Source of the DNA: Gluconobacter sp. Dm-62
GTDB lineage: Bacteria > Pseudomonadota > Alphaproteobacteria > Acetobacterales > Acetobacteraceae
Direction of reading: 5' to 3'
DNA length: 64,000 nucleotides
Assembly (NCBI RefSeq): GCF_018256155.1
Contig: NZ_JAERLY010000004.1
Coordinates: 124,001-188,000 of the forward strand
Below the pieces are notes generated by a model. That model was given only the letters and a program-made list of their open reading frames with translations. It searched no databases and was not told the origin of the DNA. Numbering within the stretch: position 1 is the stretch's first letter; the number at the start of each line of letters is the position of its first letter. The position numbers were made by a program, and so were the translations under genes. Below, one piece after another: positions 63,457 to 64,000 of this stretch.

Positions 63457-64000
63457 GGCTCCCAGTGCTCCACCCCGTCCGGCGTTGCCACCAGAACTTC
63501 GGACGCCATGTTGAGAAACATGCCATGCTCGACGACACCGACGATCCGGTCGATTTTATCAGCCAGTTTTTCAGGGTTGTCGATCGGCCCGAAATGGCAG
63601 TCGAGGATCATGTTGCCGGTATCGGTCACGAACAGCGAACCGGCCCGATCCGTGCGAGGCTTCACACCGCGTGCGCCACAGGCCGCCAGCAGTTCCGCCG
63701 TGCATTCCCAGCCAAAGGAAATGACCTCTACGGGAACAGGTGCCCTTTCGCCCAACAGGTCCACGGGCTTGGTGCCGTCCACGATCACCACGAAGCGCTT
63801 GGCCGCCTGCGCCACGATTTTCTCGCGCAGCAATGCGCCACCCAGACCCTTGATCAGGTTGAGCGAGCCACGCTGGACCTCGTCCGCACCATCAATGGCG
63901 ATGTCGATCCGGCGATGCGCGCTGAAATCCGTCAGGGGGATCCCGGCCTTGAGCGCCTTGTCTTCGCTGTCGTCGGATGTCGGGATTCCGAAAATCTCCA
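63453..64000 (-). CDS. rpiA: ribose-5-phosphate isomerase A, 5' end outside the window
   Basis: Interconverts ribose 5-phosphate and ribulose 5-phosphate. The last 182 codons are in the window and the frame is open to the right edge. The catalytic region DIAIDGADEVQRGSLNLIKG is present, followed by GGALLREKIVAQAAKRFVVI with the conserved Lys and Glu, and DTGNMILDCHFGPI. The remaining 40 or so N-terminal residues should lie beyond position 64000. First gene seen of the run rpiA-gntK-yaiI. Confidence 0.95.
   Translation of the reverse strand, partial: EIFGIPTSDDSEDKALKAGIPLTDFSAHRRIDIAIDGADEVQRGSLNLIKGLGGALLREKIVAQAAKRFVVIVDGTKPVDLLGERAPVPVEVISFGWECTAELLAACGARGVKPRTDRAGSLFVTDTGNMILDCHFGPIDNPEKLADKIDRIVGVVEHGMFLNMASEVLVATPDGVEHWEP

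Overview
The window is GC-rich chromosomal DNA from an alphaproteobacterium. Gene content and protein sequences point to the acetic acid bacteria (Acetobacteraceae), most likely Gluconobacter or a close relative. That assignment is inferred from protein character, the gluconokinase and glycolaldehyde dehydrogenase content, and an IS5-type transposase remnant; no database comparison was possible. About 58 protein genes and one tRNA are supported. Nearly all are housekeeping or envelope genes.

Layout. 1-2.8 kb: Suv3-like helicase (cut by the left edge) facing an XRE regulator. 3.1-12.1 kb: a minus-strand run of META/YbaY lipoprotein, serS, tatC, tatB, scpB, scpA, SPOR protein, argS and dgt; tatA and nagZ, often found in such runs, are absent. 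12.2-13.4 kb: erpA and xth on plus. 13.4-19 kb (minus): small secreted protein, ferritin-like protein, aspS, Rieske/FAD reductase, DUF2076 protein. 19.1-24.2 kb (plus): glyQ, glyS and a nuclease-helicase (DUF2075) that looks like an accessory or defence gene. 24.2-30 kb (minus): mreB-mreC-mreD-mrdA-rodA, the rod-shape module. 30.3-31.1 kb: two tandem glycine-zipper lipoproteins. 31.1-34.7 kb (minus): TauE/SafE permease, leuA with a leucine-rich leader peptide and competing hairpins, and a cell-wall amidase. 35-38 kb: rne with a long structured leader. 38.1-48.6 kb: lipoprotein, xseA, purD, then polA-SCO-solute-binding protein-retropepsin-like protein on minus, and a lipid-anchored hydrolase on plus.

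48.7-50.3 kb is the one clearly accessory stretch: tRNA-Arg(CCG), about 0.5 kb without a recognisable gene, an orphan AT-richer gene and a frameshifted IS5-family transposase tail. 50.3-55.6 kb: adenine deaminase, panC, a BaiN/HI0933-like flavoprotein and a HerA-like ATPase. 55.6-59.2 kb: two tandem Pho boxes followed by a TonB-dependent receptor and a Tat-exported GlpQ, an evident phosphate-starvation scavenging unit. 59.3-64 kb (minus): PfpI/DJ-1 protein, aldA, LysR regulator, YaiI-family protein, gluconokinase and rpiA (cut by the right edge).

The observations I consider most worth following are the leu leader (possible leaderless leader peptide, mutually exclusive hairpins and an operator-like palindrome), the Pho-controlled TonB receptor/GlpQ unit, the PD-(D/E)xK plus DUF2075 nuclease-helicase, a hairpin enclosing the ribosome site of the TauE permease, and an AT-rich patch inside glyS.
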